NCBI GenBank assembly: GCA_025055285.1
Contig: JANWXM010000022.1
Location: forward strand, 1 to 61,091
Origin: Saprospiraceae bacterium
GTDB lineage: Bacteria > Bacteroidota > Bacteroidia > Chitinophagales > Saprospiraceae
Direction of reading: 5' to 3'
Length of the DNA: 61,091 bases
Position numbers and translations under genes: made by a program. Shown one piece after another: positions 16,925-26,004 of this stretch (positions within the stretch are counted from its first letter, which is position 1; every line of letters begins with the position of its first letter). The notes under the pieces were generated by a model. The model searched no databases. It saw only the letters and a list, made by a program, of their open reading frames with translations, and was not told the origin of the DNA.

Positions 16925-17425
16925 ATGCTATCCGAGTCAGTTCAAGCTAAGCTTAACGAACAGATTCAAAAAGAAGCTTTTGCCTCTAATGCTTATTTAG
17001 CCATGGCTAGTTGGGCCGAAGGAGAAAACCTACCCAACATTGCCCAGTATTTTTACAATAGCGCCGAGGAAGAACGCCAGCACATGCTAAAGATATACAA
17101 GTATGTAAATGCAAACGGTGGGCATGCGCGCATAGAAAACAAGCTAGACAAGCCGAAGGAAAAATTTAAGAACGTGCTCGATGCCTTTGAAACAGTTTAT
17201 GACTTAGAATGCAGCGTAGGCCGTGCTATCAACGAGCTAGCCAGTTGGTGTTTGCAAAACGGTGAACACGCTACTTATTTCTTTTTGCAATCGTTCGTAC
17301 TAGAACAACAGGAAGCAGAGCGTAAAGTAACTGAGCTTCTGAGCATCATTAAGCGTATAGGAACTGAGCCGCAAAACCTGTTCTACTTGGACAAGACGTT
17401 CAAGAAGATTAACGAGCAGTCCTAA
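16925..17425 (+). CDS. ftnA: Ferritin (non-heme, FtnA type)
   Basis: This 24-mer iron-storage protein oxidises Fe(II) and stores it as mineral in the cytoplasm. The 166-aa length is standard. The four-helix core is clear: MLSESVQAKLNEQIQKEAFASNAYLAM (first ferroxidase Glu and Tyr), SAEEERQHMLKIYKY (the E..H pair of the di-iron site), ECSVGRAINELASWC, and FLQSFVLEQQEAERKV (the C-terminal Gln/Glu). A purine-rich AAAAAAAGGAG lies 5 bp before the ATG, a strong Shine-Dalgarno site unusual for this phylum. The exporter gene follows only 4 bp after the stop, so ferritin is probably the first gene of a three-gene operon. Confidence 0.96.
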   Translation: MLSESVQAKLNEQIQKEAFASNAYLAMASWAEGENLPNIAQYFYNSAEEERQHMLKIYKYVNANGGHARIENKLDKPKEKFKNVLDAFETVYDLECSVGRAINELASWCLQNGEHATYFFLQSFVLEQQEAERKVTELLSIIKRIGTEPQNLFYLDKTFKKINEQS

Positions 17426-17429
17426 TTTC

Positions 17430-19625
17430 ATGCTCACGGACAATTTTCCGTTTTACAAGCAACTAGATGCTTCGGACTGCGGCGTAGCGTGTTTGCGCAT
17501 GATTGCACGCCACTACGGGCGGTACTATTCGTCGGAATACTTGCGAGAGCTAGCATACTTAGATCGCGAAGGAGTATCGCTAATGGGGATTGCGGATGCC
17601 GCTGAAAAGATCGGCCTGCGCACCCTAGGAGTCAAGACGAGTTTTACGCGATTGCAAAACGACTTGCCTTTGCCATGCATCGCGCACTGGAAACAAAACC
17701 ACTTTATTGTAGTATATCGCATTGCAAATGGCAAAGTTTATGTGGCAGACCCTGCCATAGGAAAACTCCAACTAACGGAGCAGGAATTCATGAACGATTG
17801 GTTCAGCGGAGTGTATCAAACGGAGCCGCAGGGCATCCTGCTCTTGTTGGAACCCACGCCGGAGTTTTACGAACGAGAGGGCGAAGACCAACGACAGGTA
17901 GGGCTAAGCATCTTGTGGCAATACATCCGGCCGCACAAGGCGTTGGTCTGGCAGCTGCTTTTGGGCTTGTTACTGGGGAGCATCATCCAGCTGGCCTTCC
18001 CTTTTCTAATGCAAGCGTTGGTAGATAAAGGTGTGCAGTTGCGCGACTACAACTTTGTGTACCTGATGCTCATTGCCCAGGGCATGCTCTTTCTTAGTCA
18101 GATGGCCGTAGAATTCATTCGAGGGTGGATCTTGCTGCACATCGGTACACGAGTAAACATCAATCTGGTGTCAGATTTTCTCATTAAATTAATGCGGTTG
18201 CCTATGTCGTTTTTTGATGCGAAAATGACTGGCGACTTGCTGCAACGCATCTATGACAATGAACGAGTGGAGCGCTTTCTGACCTCATCTTCTCTGGTGA
18301 CGCTCTTTTCTGTATTCAGTCTTCTAGTATTCAGTTTGGTGCTGCTGTTCTACAATTCTACGATTTTTGTGGTATTCTTTCTGGCGGCTCTCTTTTACTT
18401 TGGCTGGGTACTGCTATTCATGCAACGGCGCCGTTCGCTAGATTACAGGCGTTTTGAGCAAATGGCTGAAAATCAAAATATTTTAATCCAGCTGGTCAAC
18501 GGAATGCAAGAAATCAAGCTTCACAACGCTGAGCGCCAGAAGCGATGGGGGTGGGAACGAATCCAAGCCAAATTGTTTCGCATTAATTTGGACTACCTCG
18601 CCACAGACCAAATGCAACGCGCCGGAGCCGCTTTCATTAACGAAGGGAAGAACATTCTAATCTCTTTTATTGCTGCTAAAGCAGTTATGGATGGGCAGAT
18701 GACCCTAGGCATGATGCTAGCAGTCCAGTACATCATTGGGCATGCCAACGCGCCCTTAGAGTCTTTAGTGCAATTTCTTCTAGTTGCCCAAGAAGCCAAG
18801 ATCAGTTTGGAGCGAATGAGCGAGATTCATGAAAAACCTGATGAAAAACCTAGAGATGACATCCGCGTGCGTACCATGCCTGAAAATGGCAACTTGTGGG
18901 CCGACGGAGTGAGTTTTCGCTACGGCGGGCCACACGAACCGCTGGTGCTGCGCAACATCGATCTCGTCATCCCTCAAGGGAAGACTACTGCCATTGTCGG
19001 TAGCAGTGGAAGTGGCAAGACAACTCTGATAAAATTGCTGCTCAACTTCTATCCACCCACCGAAGGGATAATTCGCTTAGGAGACATAAATTTGAACCAC
19101 ATCGAACCAGCTCTGTGGCGTTCGCAGTGCGGTGCGGTAATGCAAGACGGTTTTCTATTTTCAGATACTATTGCGCGCAATATCGCGTTGGGCTTCGATA
19201 CCATCGACCAGCGCCAACTCATTCATGCGGCCAAAGTGGCCAATATTCACACTTTCATTGAATCGTTACCGCTGAGCTACAACACGCGCATTGGCCCAGA
19301 TGGCATTGGGCTAAGCCAAGGTCAACGCCAACGCATCCTTATCGCACGAGCGGTGTACAAAAACCCGCGCTACTTCTTCTTCGACGAGGCCACTAATGCC
19401 TTAGACGCTTACAATGAGCGCCTCATTATGCAAAACCTTCGGCAAGAGTTCGAAAATAAAACGGTTGTGATTGTAGCCCATCGCCTCAGTACAGTGCGTC
19501 ACGCCGACAACATTGTAGTTCTGGATAAAGGAGAAATCGTCGAACAGGGCGTACACGACGAACTCATTTCTCAGCGCGGCTTGTATTATCAACTCATTAA
19601 GAACCAATTAGAGCTAGGCTTATGA
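17430..19625 (+). CDS. Peptidase-containing ABC transporter (C39 bacteriocin-type exporter)
   Basis: This inner-membrane exporter cleaves a double-glycine leader from a peptide and pumps it out. The 731-aa protein has three parts: a C39 cysteine peptidase at the N-terminus (LDASDCGVACLRM with Cys17, His91 in NHFIVV, Asp107 in VADPAIG, all catalytic residues present); a membrane domain of about six helices (about 165-450); and an ATPase with Walker A GSSGSGKTT at about 524-532, signature LSQGQRQR and Walker B YFFFDEAT. It overlaps the downstream HlyD gene by ATGA. No leader peptide with a GG site was found nearby, so the cargo is unknown. Confidence 0.95.
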   Translation: MLTDNFPFYKQLDASDCGVACLRMIARHYGRYYSSEYLRELAYLDREGVSLMGIADAAEKIGLRTLGVKTSFTRLQNDLPLPCIAHWKQNHFIVVYRIANGKVYVADPAIGKLQLTEQEFMNDWFSGVYQTEPQGILLLLEPTPEFYEREGEDQRQVGLSILWQYIRPHKALVWQLLLGLLLGSIIQLAFPFLMQALVDKGVQLRDYNFVYLMLIAQGMLFLSQMAVEFIRGWILLHIGTRVNINLVSDFLIKLMRLPMSFFDAKMTGDLLQRIYDNERVERFLTSSSLVTLFSVFSLLVFSLVLLFYNSTIFVVFFLAALFYFGWVLLFMQRRRSLDYRRFEQMAENQNILIQLVNGMQEIKLHNAERQKRWGWERIQAKLFRINLDYLATDQMQRAGAAFINEGKNILISFIAAKAVMDGQMTLGMMLAVQYIIGHANAPLESLVQFLLVAQEAKISLERMSEIHEKPDEKPRDDIRVRTMPENGNLWADGVSFRYGGPHEPLVLRNIDLVIPQGKTTAIVGSSGSGKTTLIKLLLNFYPPTEGIIRLGDINLNHIEPALWRSQCGAVMQDGFLFSDTIARNIALGFDTIDQRQLIHAAKVANIHTFIESLPLSYNTRIGPDGIGLSQGQRQRILIARAVYKNPRYFFFDEATNALDAYNERLIMQNLRQEFENKTVVIVAHRLSTVRHADNIVVLDKGEIVEQGVHDELISQRGLYYQLIKNQLELGL

Positions 19626-20923
19626 GCACGACCCCTAAGCGCGAATATGTAGAATTGCGCTCCGACGAAGTACAAGAAATCTTAGGCGCACCTCCGGCAT
19701 GGCTAGTGCAATGGGGCACGCTCATTGTATTTGTCGGAGTGGTAACTCTCATTGCTGTGGCAGCAGTGGTAGAGTATTCAGACGTGGTGCCAACGCAGAT
19801 CACAATTACCCGCACTTCACCGCCCTTAGATGTACGAGCGCCGCGCGAGGGCTACATTGCAGCCTTTTTAGCACAAGACAGCCAATTGGTTCAAGAAGGG
19901 CAAGTGCTCGCAATACTCCGAAGTAGCGCCAACTATAGCGACGTGCGCCAGCTCGACGCCCTGTTAGCCCACTGGCTTCACTGGGTTCCCGACTCAATTG
20001 AGCGCATTCAGCCACCGCACAACTTACAATTGGGTGAGATGCAAACGGAATATGCGGCCTTTGTTCAGGCAATAGAAAACTATCGCTTCGGAAAGGGAGA
20101 TAAAGGCACTCAAGTTCGTCAAAACACCACAGCATTCAACCAGCAAATTAGCAAAATGGAGCAGAGCATCGCAGTAGATCTTCGCTCCATTCAACGGCTC
20201 GATGAACAGCTCACAGTAGCTCGCGAACGCCTCCAACGCCTGACAACACTCTACGAACTCGGCGCCATCTCGCGCATGGAATTCGAACGGGAAAAAGAAC
20301 GCATTGCCGAACTTGAGCGCCAAAAAGACGCTTTAGAGGAAAACGTGCTGCGAAAGCAAAACGAAATTACCGCTCTTCGCCGAAACCGACAAGACGCCTC
20401 CTTTGCTGAAGCAGAAACGACGCTTAGTGCTGTTGGTCAGATCCGACAAACCCTGGGCAACTTACAGGCCGCCCTCAACCGCTGGAAAAGCAACTATTTG
20501 ATCCTAGCTCCCATATCAGGGCGCGTCGCCCTAAACGGAAACATCTTCCTGCGCCACCAGTACGTGCGAGCGGGCCAGCAGCTTCTCGTCATCTTGCCAA
20601 AACAAGATGACGGCGTAGTAGCTCATTTGAAACTGCCCGTCGTTAATAGCGGAAAAGTCCGCCCCGGCCTCCCTGTTATTATCAAATTAGAAAGCTACCC
20701 CTATGCTGAATTTGGCGTTTTGGAAGGCGTTGTTCATTCAAAATCCGTCGTGCCTACTGACGGTTTCTACACCGTAGCTGTCTCGTTGCCAAGAGGCCTA
20801 ACTACCAGCTACGGAAAGACCATCCCGCTTGAGCATCAGCTAAACGGAATCGCCGAGGTAATAACAGAACAAAAATCACTCTTGCGCCGCATTTACGAGC
20901 AGATTTTCATCGCTTTCCGCTGA
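19622..20923 (+). CDS. HlyD family periplasmic adaptor (membrane fusion protein)
   Basis: This partner of the C39 ABC exporter bridges it to an outer-membrane channel. The 433-aa protein has a short cytoplasmic N-terminus, one transmembrane helix at about residues 30-52 (WGTLIVFVGVVTLIAVAAVV), a split biotinyl-lipoyl-like domain (VRAPREGYIAAF...LVQEGQVLAIL and later LAPISGRVALNG), a long coiled coil between them (about 150-280, KMEQSIAVDLRSIQRLDEQL onward) and a beta-barrel C-terminus. Its ATG lies inside the stop of the transporter gene (ATGA), indicating translational coupling. No TolC-like gene follows. Confidence 0.93.
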   Translation: MSTTPKREYVELRSDEVQEILGAPPAWLVQWGTLIVFVGVVTLIAVAAVVEYSDVVPTQITITRTSPPLDVRAPREGYIAAFLAQDSQLVQEGQVLAILRSSANYSDVRQLDALLAHWLHWVPDSIERIQPPHNLQLGEMQTEYAAFVQAIENYRFGKGDKGTQVRQNTTAFNQQISKMEQSIAVDLRSIQRLDEQLTVARERLQRLTTLYELGAISRMEFEREKERIAELERQKDALEENVLRKQNEITALRRNRQDASFAEAETTLSAVGQIRQTLGNLQAALNRWKSNYLILAPISGRVALNGNIFLRHQYVRAGQQLLVILPKQDDGVVAHLKLPVVNSGKVRPGLPVIIKLESYPYAEFGVLEGVVHSKSVVPTDGFYTVAVSLPRGLTTSYGKTIPLEHQLNGIAEVITEQKSLLRRIYEQIFIAFR

Positions 20924-21085
20924 TTGATGCCGACATGTTCTCTAAGACAGAAAAAAACTTGCTTTGCCTTACTTGAAACTCTGAGAGGAATGCGGAGCTC
21001 CAGCCTGGTAAGCCTTAATCCAAATAGCACAGAAGCCGTTAAAGAAGACTTTACCTTTGTTTGGACATCGTTAACAGCGGGCCTA

Positions 21086-21117
21086 TTGGCTCACCCTCTA
21101 AAGGGGTTATACCTTTG
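21086..21117 (+). promoter_or_regulatory. Promoter of the DUF1573 gene
   Basis: TTG at 21086-21088 and TACCTTTG at 21110-21117 are separated by 21 bp, the same spacing as the tRNA promoter at 9376-9407. The start codon is 53 bp downstream. The promoter argues against an open frame at 20924-21166 being a gene. Confidence 0.7.
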
Positions 21118-21169
21118 TGGTGTTAAGCAGGAAGGAATACCTCTATCTTTCACAAACACGTTTTGAACA

Positions 21170-21598
21170 ATGAAGAAACTTTTCCTTGTCATCGCTTTTG
21201 CCCTGCTAGGGGGAATGTGGGCGGCCGCTCAAGTGCAGAATGGGCCAGTCATGACTTTTGAAACCACAACCATCGACTACGGCACCATCCCTAAGGGAGC
21301 AGATGGGCTGCGCAAGTTCAAATTTACCAACACAGGTAACGAGCCGCTCATCATTAAGTCGGCCAAAGGCTCTTGCGGATGCACAGTGCCTACCTACCCG
21401 AAAGAGCCTATTATGCCGGGTGAAAGTGCTTACATTGAGGTACGCTACGACACCAATCGCGTGGGTGAATTCACCAAAACGGTGACTATCACTACGAATG
21501 AAGCGGTAGAGACGCGTATGCTGACCATTAAGGGCAATGTAAAAGACACCGGTACCCAGGAGTCAGTGCCCGCTGGTACGGGAGGATTGAAACAGTAA
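21170..21598 (+). CDS. DUF1573 domain-containing exported protein
   Basis: A 142-aa protein with a signal peptide (MKKLFLVIAFALLGGMWAAAQ) and a single DUF1573 immunoglobulin-like domain. Typical marks are ETTTIDYGTIPKGADGLRKFKFTNTGNEPL, the GSCGCTVP cysteine pair, PIMPGESAYIEVRYDT and GEFTKTVTITTNEA. The family is abundant in Bacteroidota and is thought to act in the envelope, but its molecular role is not known. It has its own promoter and terminator and so is monocistronic. Confidence 0.93.
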   Translation: MKKLFLVIAFALLGGMWAAAQVQNGPVMTFETTTIDYGTIPKGADGLRKFKFTNTGNEPLIIKSAKGSCGCTVPTYPKEPIMPGESAYIEVRYDTNRVGEFTKTVTITTNEAVETRMLTIKGNVKDTGTQESVPAGTGGLKQ

Positions 21599-21625
21599 TT
21601 GATTGATTTTTGGTTTGACGATACG

Positions 21626-21660
21626 AGCCTGGCAGGTGAAATACCGCCAGGCTTATTTTT
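21626..21660 (+). terminator. Rho-independent terminator of the DUF1573 gene
   Basis: AGCCTGGC (21626-21633) pairs with GCCAGGCT (21646-21653). An inner GGT/ACC pair lengthens the stem around a GAAAT loop. A T-rich tail (tattttttt) follows. Confidence 0.8.
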
Positions 21661-21797
21661 TTGAAGAACCAAATAAACGACTAGAATCCTCAGCGCGATA
21701 TTATTAAATCTTCTAATCTTGCACTGTAGGTGAGACGAGAGAGCTTTAAAAAACCATTAAGTTTCCATAAAACCACTGTACAACCAAATGATTGCCT

Positions 21798-21805
21798 TAC
21801 TTTTG
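21798..21805 (+). promoter_or_regulatory. Candidate -7 element for the YkuK-like gene
   Basis: TACTTTTG fits TAnnTTTG and lies 28 bp before the start codon. No good TTG is seen at the -33 position. Confidence 0.35.
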
Positions 21806-21833
21806 TCGCTGTGAGTCGATATCTTCCAAATAG

Positions 21834-22313
21834 ATGAATTGCATGGTCTGGAGAAGACTCAACGGCCAGCGTCTAGAAAAACCTTTGTTGGAGGTTGTGG
21901 AGGAAACTATCCGCCGCGAAATAGCAGCGGGCTACCGCCTGAAAGTGTGCATTGGTACTGACTCTCAAGTATTGGGCGATGAGGTGCACTTTGCTACTGT
22001 TATTGTATTTCTTCGAGAGAAGCGAGGCGGTTTCATGTTCATTTCCAACGAGAAGAGCACTAGGCAGATGAGTCTTCGAGAGCGTATGATTTTGGAAGTT
22101 GGTCGCTCAGTAGAAGTGGCTTATTCCTTATGCGAATTACTTGACCGATACGACGTGGCTTTAGAGGTTCATGCCGATATCAATACTGACCCCATGTTTG
22201 AAAGCAATGCTGCGCTAAAGGAGGCCATGGGCTATATTTTGAGTATGGGCTTTGTATTCAAAGCTAAGCCCGACGCCTTCGCATCCTCATCATGTGCAGA
22301 TAAATTCGTCTAA
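21834..22313 (+). CDS. YkuK-like ribonuclease H-fold protein (DUF458)
   Basis: The 159-aa protein resembles the DUF458/YkuK family, predicted to have an RNase H-like fold; no firm biochemical role is known. Recognisable parts are the N-terminal strand KVCIGTDSQV, with an Asp at a position like the first catalytic acid of RNase H, then HFATVIVFLREKRGGFMFI, the helix RERMILEVGRSVEVAYSLCELL, and VHADINTDPMFESNAALKEAMGYILSMGF containing further acidic residues. C-terminal KPDAFASSSCADKF is also typical. It is convergent with the large unknown gene at 22340-23758. Confidence 0.85.
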   Translation: MNCMVWRRLNGQRLEKPLLEVVEETIRREIAAGYRLKVCIGTDSQVLGDEVHFATVIVFLREKRGGFMFISNEKSTRQMSLRERMILEVGRSVEVAYSLCELLDRYDVALEVHADINTDPMFESNAALKEAMGYILSMGFVFKAKPDAFASSSCADKFV

Positions 22314-22339
22314 TGCTTAGTTGAGGGTTCTGGGAGCCT

Positions 22340-23758
22340 TTAGCGCTTATCTACTTGCTTAAGGAGCCAGTCCTTTTCCATTAGCGGCTGCGTACTTTCA
22401 ATGATTTGGCGCAAGCGTTCGGTCTGAGAGCGTGAATAAGGATTCCAAGTGAGGAGTTTCCGCATCATGCGCAACATGTTCTTATAGGCCATTTTGCGCG
22501 TAGGGTCTAGTGCCTCTTTTCGCTGCAAATAGATGCGCATGCTTTCCAAGAGCGATTCAAAGGCCTCAAATTCTGTCTGCTCATAGTAAATTTTGAGCAG
22601 CATGGTTTTCGCTATGATGTTTAATAACATGTCATCGTACTCGAAGCGCGTCAGTAGCCGCTGAGCATTGTCATAGTCGCCCTTTTCATAGTAAACGCGC
22701 GAAAGGTTGAAATTGACAATACTTTTGCGTTCGCGCTCTTCCAGATGATGCTGGAACTGCCCAATAAATTGCTCTGCCCAACCGTATTCGCCAATGCGCA
22801 AAGCAGCGCCTACAGCATTTCCGAAGGTATAACGCGAGACAATGCCATTCTCTAGAAGGGTTCCTGTTTCTAAGCCAGAGCGATACAACAGAAAAGCGCG
22901 ACGAGCATAATCTGTGCTTCCTTGATTGATCTTGGCTACGCAATAATTGATGGCTATGATGTAAAGCACGCGGGCTTCAGAGTGGTTGAAACACTCGATC
23001 TGCTCGTGAATGAGCTTTTCCAGTTGGTCGAAGTATTGCTCGCTATTGGGCTGCGTTAGTGCCATGTATGCATGGTAAAAAATAGCAATCGCGGGCTCGT
23101 GAAGCAGGTCTTTATGGCAAGTCACGTATTCTAAGAGCTCTGGGAGTAGGCCGAAATCGTAATTAATTTTCTGGAAAACATTTCGATGCGCAATCATAGC
23201 GCAAGCGATGCGCAACTTTTCGGCTAGGAACCATTTTTCCAGTGCGTCGGCGCACTCCTGTAGATTCACTGGCGTGTTTTGCGAAATAGGCAGGCGATAG
23301 TTGTACTCTTCCAGCTCTAAAAAGTAGCGATGCAGCAGATAATAGCCGTTCCGAAGAGGTTGTTGTTGTAACCACTCCTGCCCTTGGCGATGTACTTGCC
23401 GATAGGCCTTGTCCAATTTTCGAGAGCGGTAAATTTTGGAAAGAGCGCTCAAGTAGACGGCCTGATCCTCAACGCTGTTTTTAAAGACCAGATACGCTTC
23501 GATGGCTTTCAAAAGGAAGAACATTACCTGCCGGAGGCGAGCGTCGTCAAAAGGTTCACCGGGGAAGACCGCTTTCCAGACCCGATTTTTATCTGGTGCA
23601 GCTGTGTTATCCGAATTTTGATGCTTGTGCAAATACTCAAAGAGGCGCACTACGTCTTCGCGTTGATTGTGGGCGGGCGAGTGAAGCCACTTGTGTAATT
23701 CTCGCACCTCTTTTTTACTGAGGGAGCGCATGACCTCCCATAAGACGCTTTTTTGCAT
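22340..23758 (-). CDS. Large helical-repeat protein of unknown function
   Basis: I do not recognise a named family with certainty. The 472-aa protein (start MQKSVLWEVMRSLSKKEVREL at 23758) is almost entirely alpha-helical, soluble and rich in aromatic and charged residues. The C-terminal third has TPR-like helix pairs (NLSRVYYEKGDYDNAQRLLTRFE, ILLKIYYEQTEFEAFESLL). The N-terminus reads KKEVRELHKWLHSPAHNQREDVVRLFEYL, which I recall at the start of uncharacterised proteins in Bacteroidota such as Saprospiraceae. No signal peptide or membrane segment is present. The longer open frame begins at 23914, but its extra 52 residues look noncoding. It may share a transcript with kdsD, which is upstream on the same strand. 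Confidence 0.75.
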   Translation of the reverse strand: MQKSVLWEVMRSLSKKEVRELHKWLHSPAHNQREDVVRLFEYLHKHQNSDNTAAPDKNRVWKAVFPGEPFDDARLRQVMFFLLKAIEAYLVFKNSVEDQAVYLSALSKIYRSRKLDKAYRQVHRQGQEWLQQQPLRNGYYLLHRYFLELEEYNYRLPISQNTPVNLQECADALEKWFLAEKLRIACAMIAHRNVFQKINYDFGLLPELLEYVTCHKDLLHEPAIAIFYHAYMALTQPNSEQYFDQLEKLIHEQIECFNHSEARVLYIIAINYCVAKINQGSTDYARRAFLLYRSGLETGTLLENGIVSRYTFGNAVGAALRIGEYGWAEQFIGQFQHHLEERERKSIVNFNLSRVYYEKGDYDNAQRLLTRFEYDDMLLNIIAKTMLLKIYYEQTEFEAFESLLESMRIYLQRKEALDPTRKMAYKNMLRMMRKLLTWNPYSRSQTERLRQIIESTQPLMEKDWLLKQVDKR

Positions 23759-23858
23759 AAGACTACGGCATTTGGGCCTTAGCATAGCATCTTCGACAAG
23801 GCGAAGATGCAGAATTTTAAACTGTAAAGAAAAAATGCTGTTTAGCAGGTGCTTTACA

Positions 23859-24845
23859 TTAGACGATTCCCTCGCGAAGTAGGTCGTGCAAATGAACAAC
23901 ACCGAGATACTCATCGCGCTCTATGACGAGCAATTGGGTGATGGCGTGCTGGCGCATTAGCGCCAAGGCTTGCACAGCGAGGGTGTCAGGAGTTACCCAT
24001 TTGGGTTGAGAAGTCATAATATGTTGGGCAGTGATGCCGCTGATATCGGTGCTTTTTTGCAGCATACGGCGCAAGTCTCCGTCGGTGATAATGCCAACGA
24101 CCTTTCCCTCTTGGTTAACAACAGCAGTAGCCCCCAATCTTTTGGAAGTCATCTCAATAATCACCTCGCGCAGCGGTGCTTCTAAAGAGACGGCAGGGCG
24201 TTCGTGGCGAGCGCTGAGTTCACCTACGCGCAAATAAAGTTGTTTTCCTAGAGCACCGCCTGGGTGAAAGCGAGCAAAATCCTCGGGCGTAAAGCCTCGC
24301 AATGCGAGAAGCGCAGTGGCCAGAGCATCGCCCAAGGCCATTTGACTAGTAGTGCTCACTGTAGGCGCCAAATTGTTTGGGTCGGCCTCTTGGTCTACAG
24401 GAGTCCATAGTACATAGTCAGCCTGGCGAGCCAGCGTACTGTGGCGATTTGCTGTAATGGCCACAAGCCGATTACCTAGGCCCTTCACCAAGGGCACTAA
24501 GACTTTTACCTCCGACGTTTCGCCGCTTTTAGACAGACACACGACGATATCGCCAGGTTGTACTGTGCCTATGTCTCCGTGTATAGCATCGGCCGCGTGC
24601 AGGAAGAGCGCAGGTTGTCCTGTAGAATTCAGCGTCGCTGCAATTTTCTGCGCTACGATAGCACTTTTGCCTACTCCTGTGAGTACAACTCGACCGCGAC
24701 TTTGAAGAATGGCTTCTACACAAGCCTGAAAGTCGGGTGATTGCTTTAGGCTATCCGCTAACCTTAACAGAGCCCGTGCCTCGAGGCGGATAGTGCGCTG
24801 GGCAATTTCGAGCGGAAAAACTGCTGTGTTCAAGGAGTCTGTCAT
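23859..24845 (-). CDS. kdsD: Arabinose-5-phosphate isomerase (KpsF/GutQ/KdsD family)
   Basis: This enzyme interconverts ribulose-5-phosphate and arabinose-5-phosphate, the first step toward KDO for lipopolysaccharide. The 328-aa length is standard. An SIS domain occupies the first half (RGRVVLTGVGKSAIVAQKIAATLNSTGQPALFLHAADAIHGDIG, CLSKSGETSEVKVLVP, PTVSTTSQMALGDALA), followed by the linker FARFHPGGALGKQL and two CBS domains. The ATG at 24845 (MTDSLN) is used; the longer frame has no family resemblance. A TACTTTTG -7 element sits 16 bp upstream. It is divergent from radC. Confidence 0.96.
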   Translation of the reverse strand: MTDSLNTAVFPLEIAQRTIRLEARALLRLADSLKQSPDFQACVEAILQSRGRVVLTGVGKSAIVAQKIAATLNSTGQPALFLHAADAIHGDIGTVQPGDIVVCLSKSGETSEVKVLVPLVKGLGNRLVAITANRHSTLARQADYVLWTPVDQEADPNNLAPTVSTTSQMALGDALATALLALRGFTPEDFARFHPGGALGKQLYLRVGELSARHERPAVSLEAPLREVIIEMTSKRLGATAVVNQEGKVVGIITDGDLRRMLQKSTDISGITAQHIMTSQPKWVTPDTLAVQALALMRQHAITQLLVIERDEYLGVVHLHDLLREGIV

Positions 24846-24860
24846 ATTGGAAAATGCGCA

Positions 24861-24894
24861 CAAAAGTATAACCTTTGAGGTCAAAAAACTGCAA
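24861..24894 (-). promoter_or_regulatory. Promoter of kdsD
   Basis: On the minus strand, TTG at 24894-24892 and TACTTTTG at 24868-24861 are 23 bp apart. The start codon is 16 bp downstream, giving a very short leader. On the other strand a near match (AACCTTTG, 24870-24877) may serve radC, so the 48-bp gap would hold overlapping divergent promoters. Confidence 0.55.
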
Positions 24895-25607
24895 TGGCAA
24901 AAAGCGTCCCTCCTGAATACCGCCCCATTCATAAGTGGGCAGAGGAAGATCGCCCAAGAGAGAAGATGTTAACCAAAGGTAGCGAAGCCCTCTCTAATGC
25001 TGAACTGATAGCCATTCTCTTAGGTTCTGGAACTAAAGGCATTAGCGCCGTTGACTTAGCTCGAGAAATCTTAAATGCTGTAAACAACGACCTACATGAG
25101 CTAGGCCGCCGCAGCATCCATGAGCTAATGCAATTTAAAGGGATGGGCGAGGCCAAAGCGCTTGTGGTTGCCGCCGCGCTTGAGTTAGGACGCCGACGCC
25201 AAGTAGCAGATTTACGCGAAAACCCACAAATGGCCTGCAGTCGCGATGTCTACAACTACATTGGGCCCATGCTTGCCGACCTGCACCACGAGGAGTTCTG
25301 GGTGCTTATGCTTAATATCCGCAACGAGATTGTTCGAAGCGAGTGCATCAGCCGAGGAGGTATGAATTCTACCACTGTAGACGTCCGAATTGTTTTCCAG
25401 AAAGCACTGATGGCTCACGCGACGCGCATCATTGCCGTCCACAACCATCCCAGCGGAAATCTCAAACCTACTCAGCCCGATATCGAACTTACTCATCGCT
25501 TATACGAGGCTGGACAAGCCTTGCAAATACCTCTTTTAGACCATATAATCGTCTCTCGCCGAGGCTACTTCAGTTTTGCTGATGAAGGCCTTTTAGTGAA
25601 AACTTGA
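24894..25607 (+). CDS. radC: RadC family JAMM/MPN+ protein
   Basis: A 237-aa member of the RadC family, historically linked to DNA repair, though its role in repair is now doubted. It begins with the helix-hairpin-helix region (REKMLTKGSEALSNAELIAILLGSGTKG, then LMQFKGMGEAKALVVAAALELGRR) and ends with the JAMM zinc motif HNHPSGNLKPTQPD (His183, His185, Asp196), all ligands present. The start ATG at 24894 gives the usual MAKSVPPEYRPIHKWAEEDRPREK opening. It is the only gene on its strand before a 397-bp gap. Confidence 0.95.
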   Translation: MAKSVPPEYRPIHKWAEEDRPREKMLTKGSEALSNAELIAILLGSGTKGISAVDLAREILNAVNNDLHELGRRSIHELMQFKGMGEAKALVVAAALELGRRRQVADLRENPQMACSRDVYNYIGPMLADLHHEEFWVLMLNIRNEIVRSECISRGGMNSTTVDVRIVFQKALMAHATRIIAVHNHPSGNLKPTQPDIELTHRLYEAGQALQIPLLDHIIVSRRGYFSFADEGLLVKT

Positions 25608-26004
25608 CCTATGGGTTTGAATCATTCCTTCAATTGCCCCGCTTTTTTCCTCGAACAAATTCTTCTCCGTGCCTGGCGTGATTGAAAACCGGTGGCAGCG
25701 TGCGGAAAGCTGCAGTTACCAAAGCATGCTCTCTTATTGATATTGATAAAAAGGAAGATAAAGGACATTAAAAATCACAGCGGCCCACTGGCTTATATCT
25801 TCCCCGCTGAAACGCTAGAGACTTTTATGGGTGGCTTGCCCTGCTAGAGAACAAGCTAAGGTGAAAGAGGATTACCTCTCGAGACAGGCATGGATATTCC
25901 CTTTTGTTTGTCTAAGACATGGTCAAGGCACAAAGACTTTTACAAATGTCCGCGTTCAGCAAACTTTGCATCCAAGCGAAAGAGGAAAACTGTGTAAACC
26001 TGTG
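25608..26004. other. Intergenic region upstream of the MFS gene
   Basis: About 400 bp. The MFS reading frame stays open to 25831 but the added 58 residues do not resemble a transporter N-terminus. No exact TAnnTTTG element was found. Confidence 0.4.

Noticed and set aside
20924-21166. 80-codon frame after the HlyD gene, considered as a cargo peptide for the C39 exporter
   Set aside because: No double-glycine leader, and the DUF1573 promoter lies inside it.
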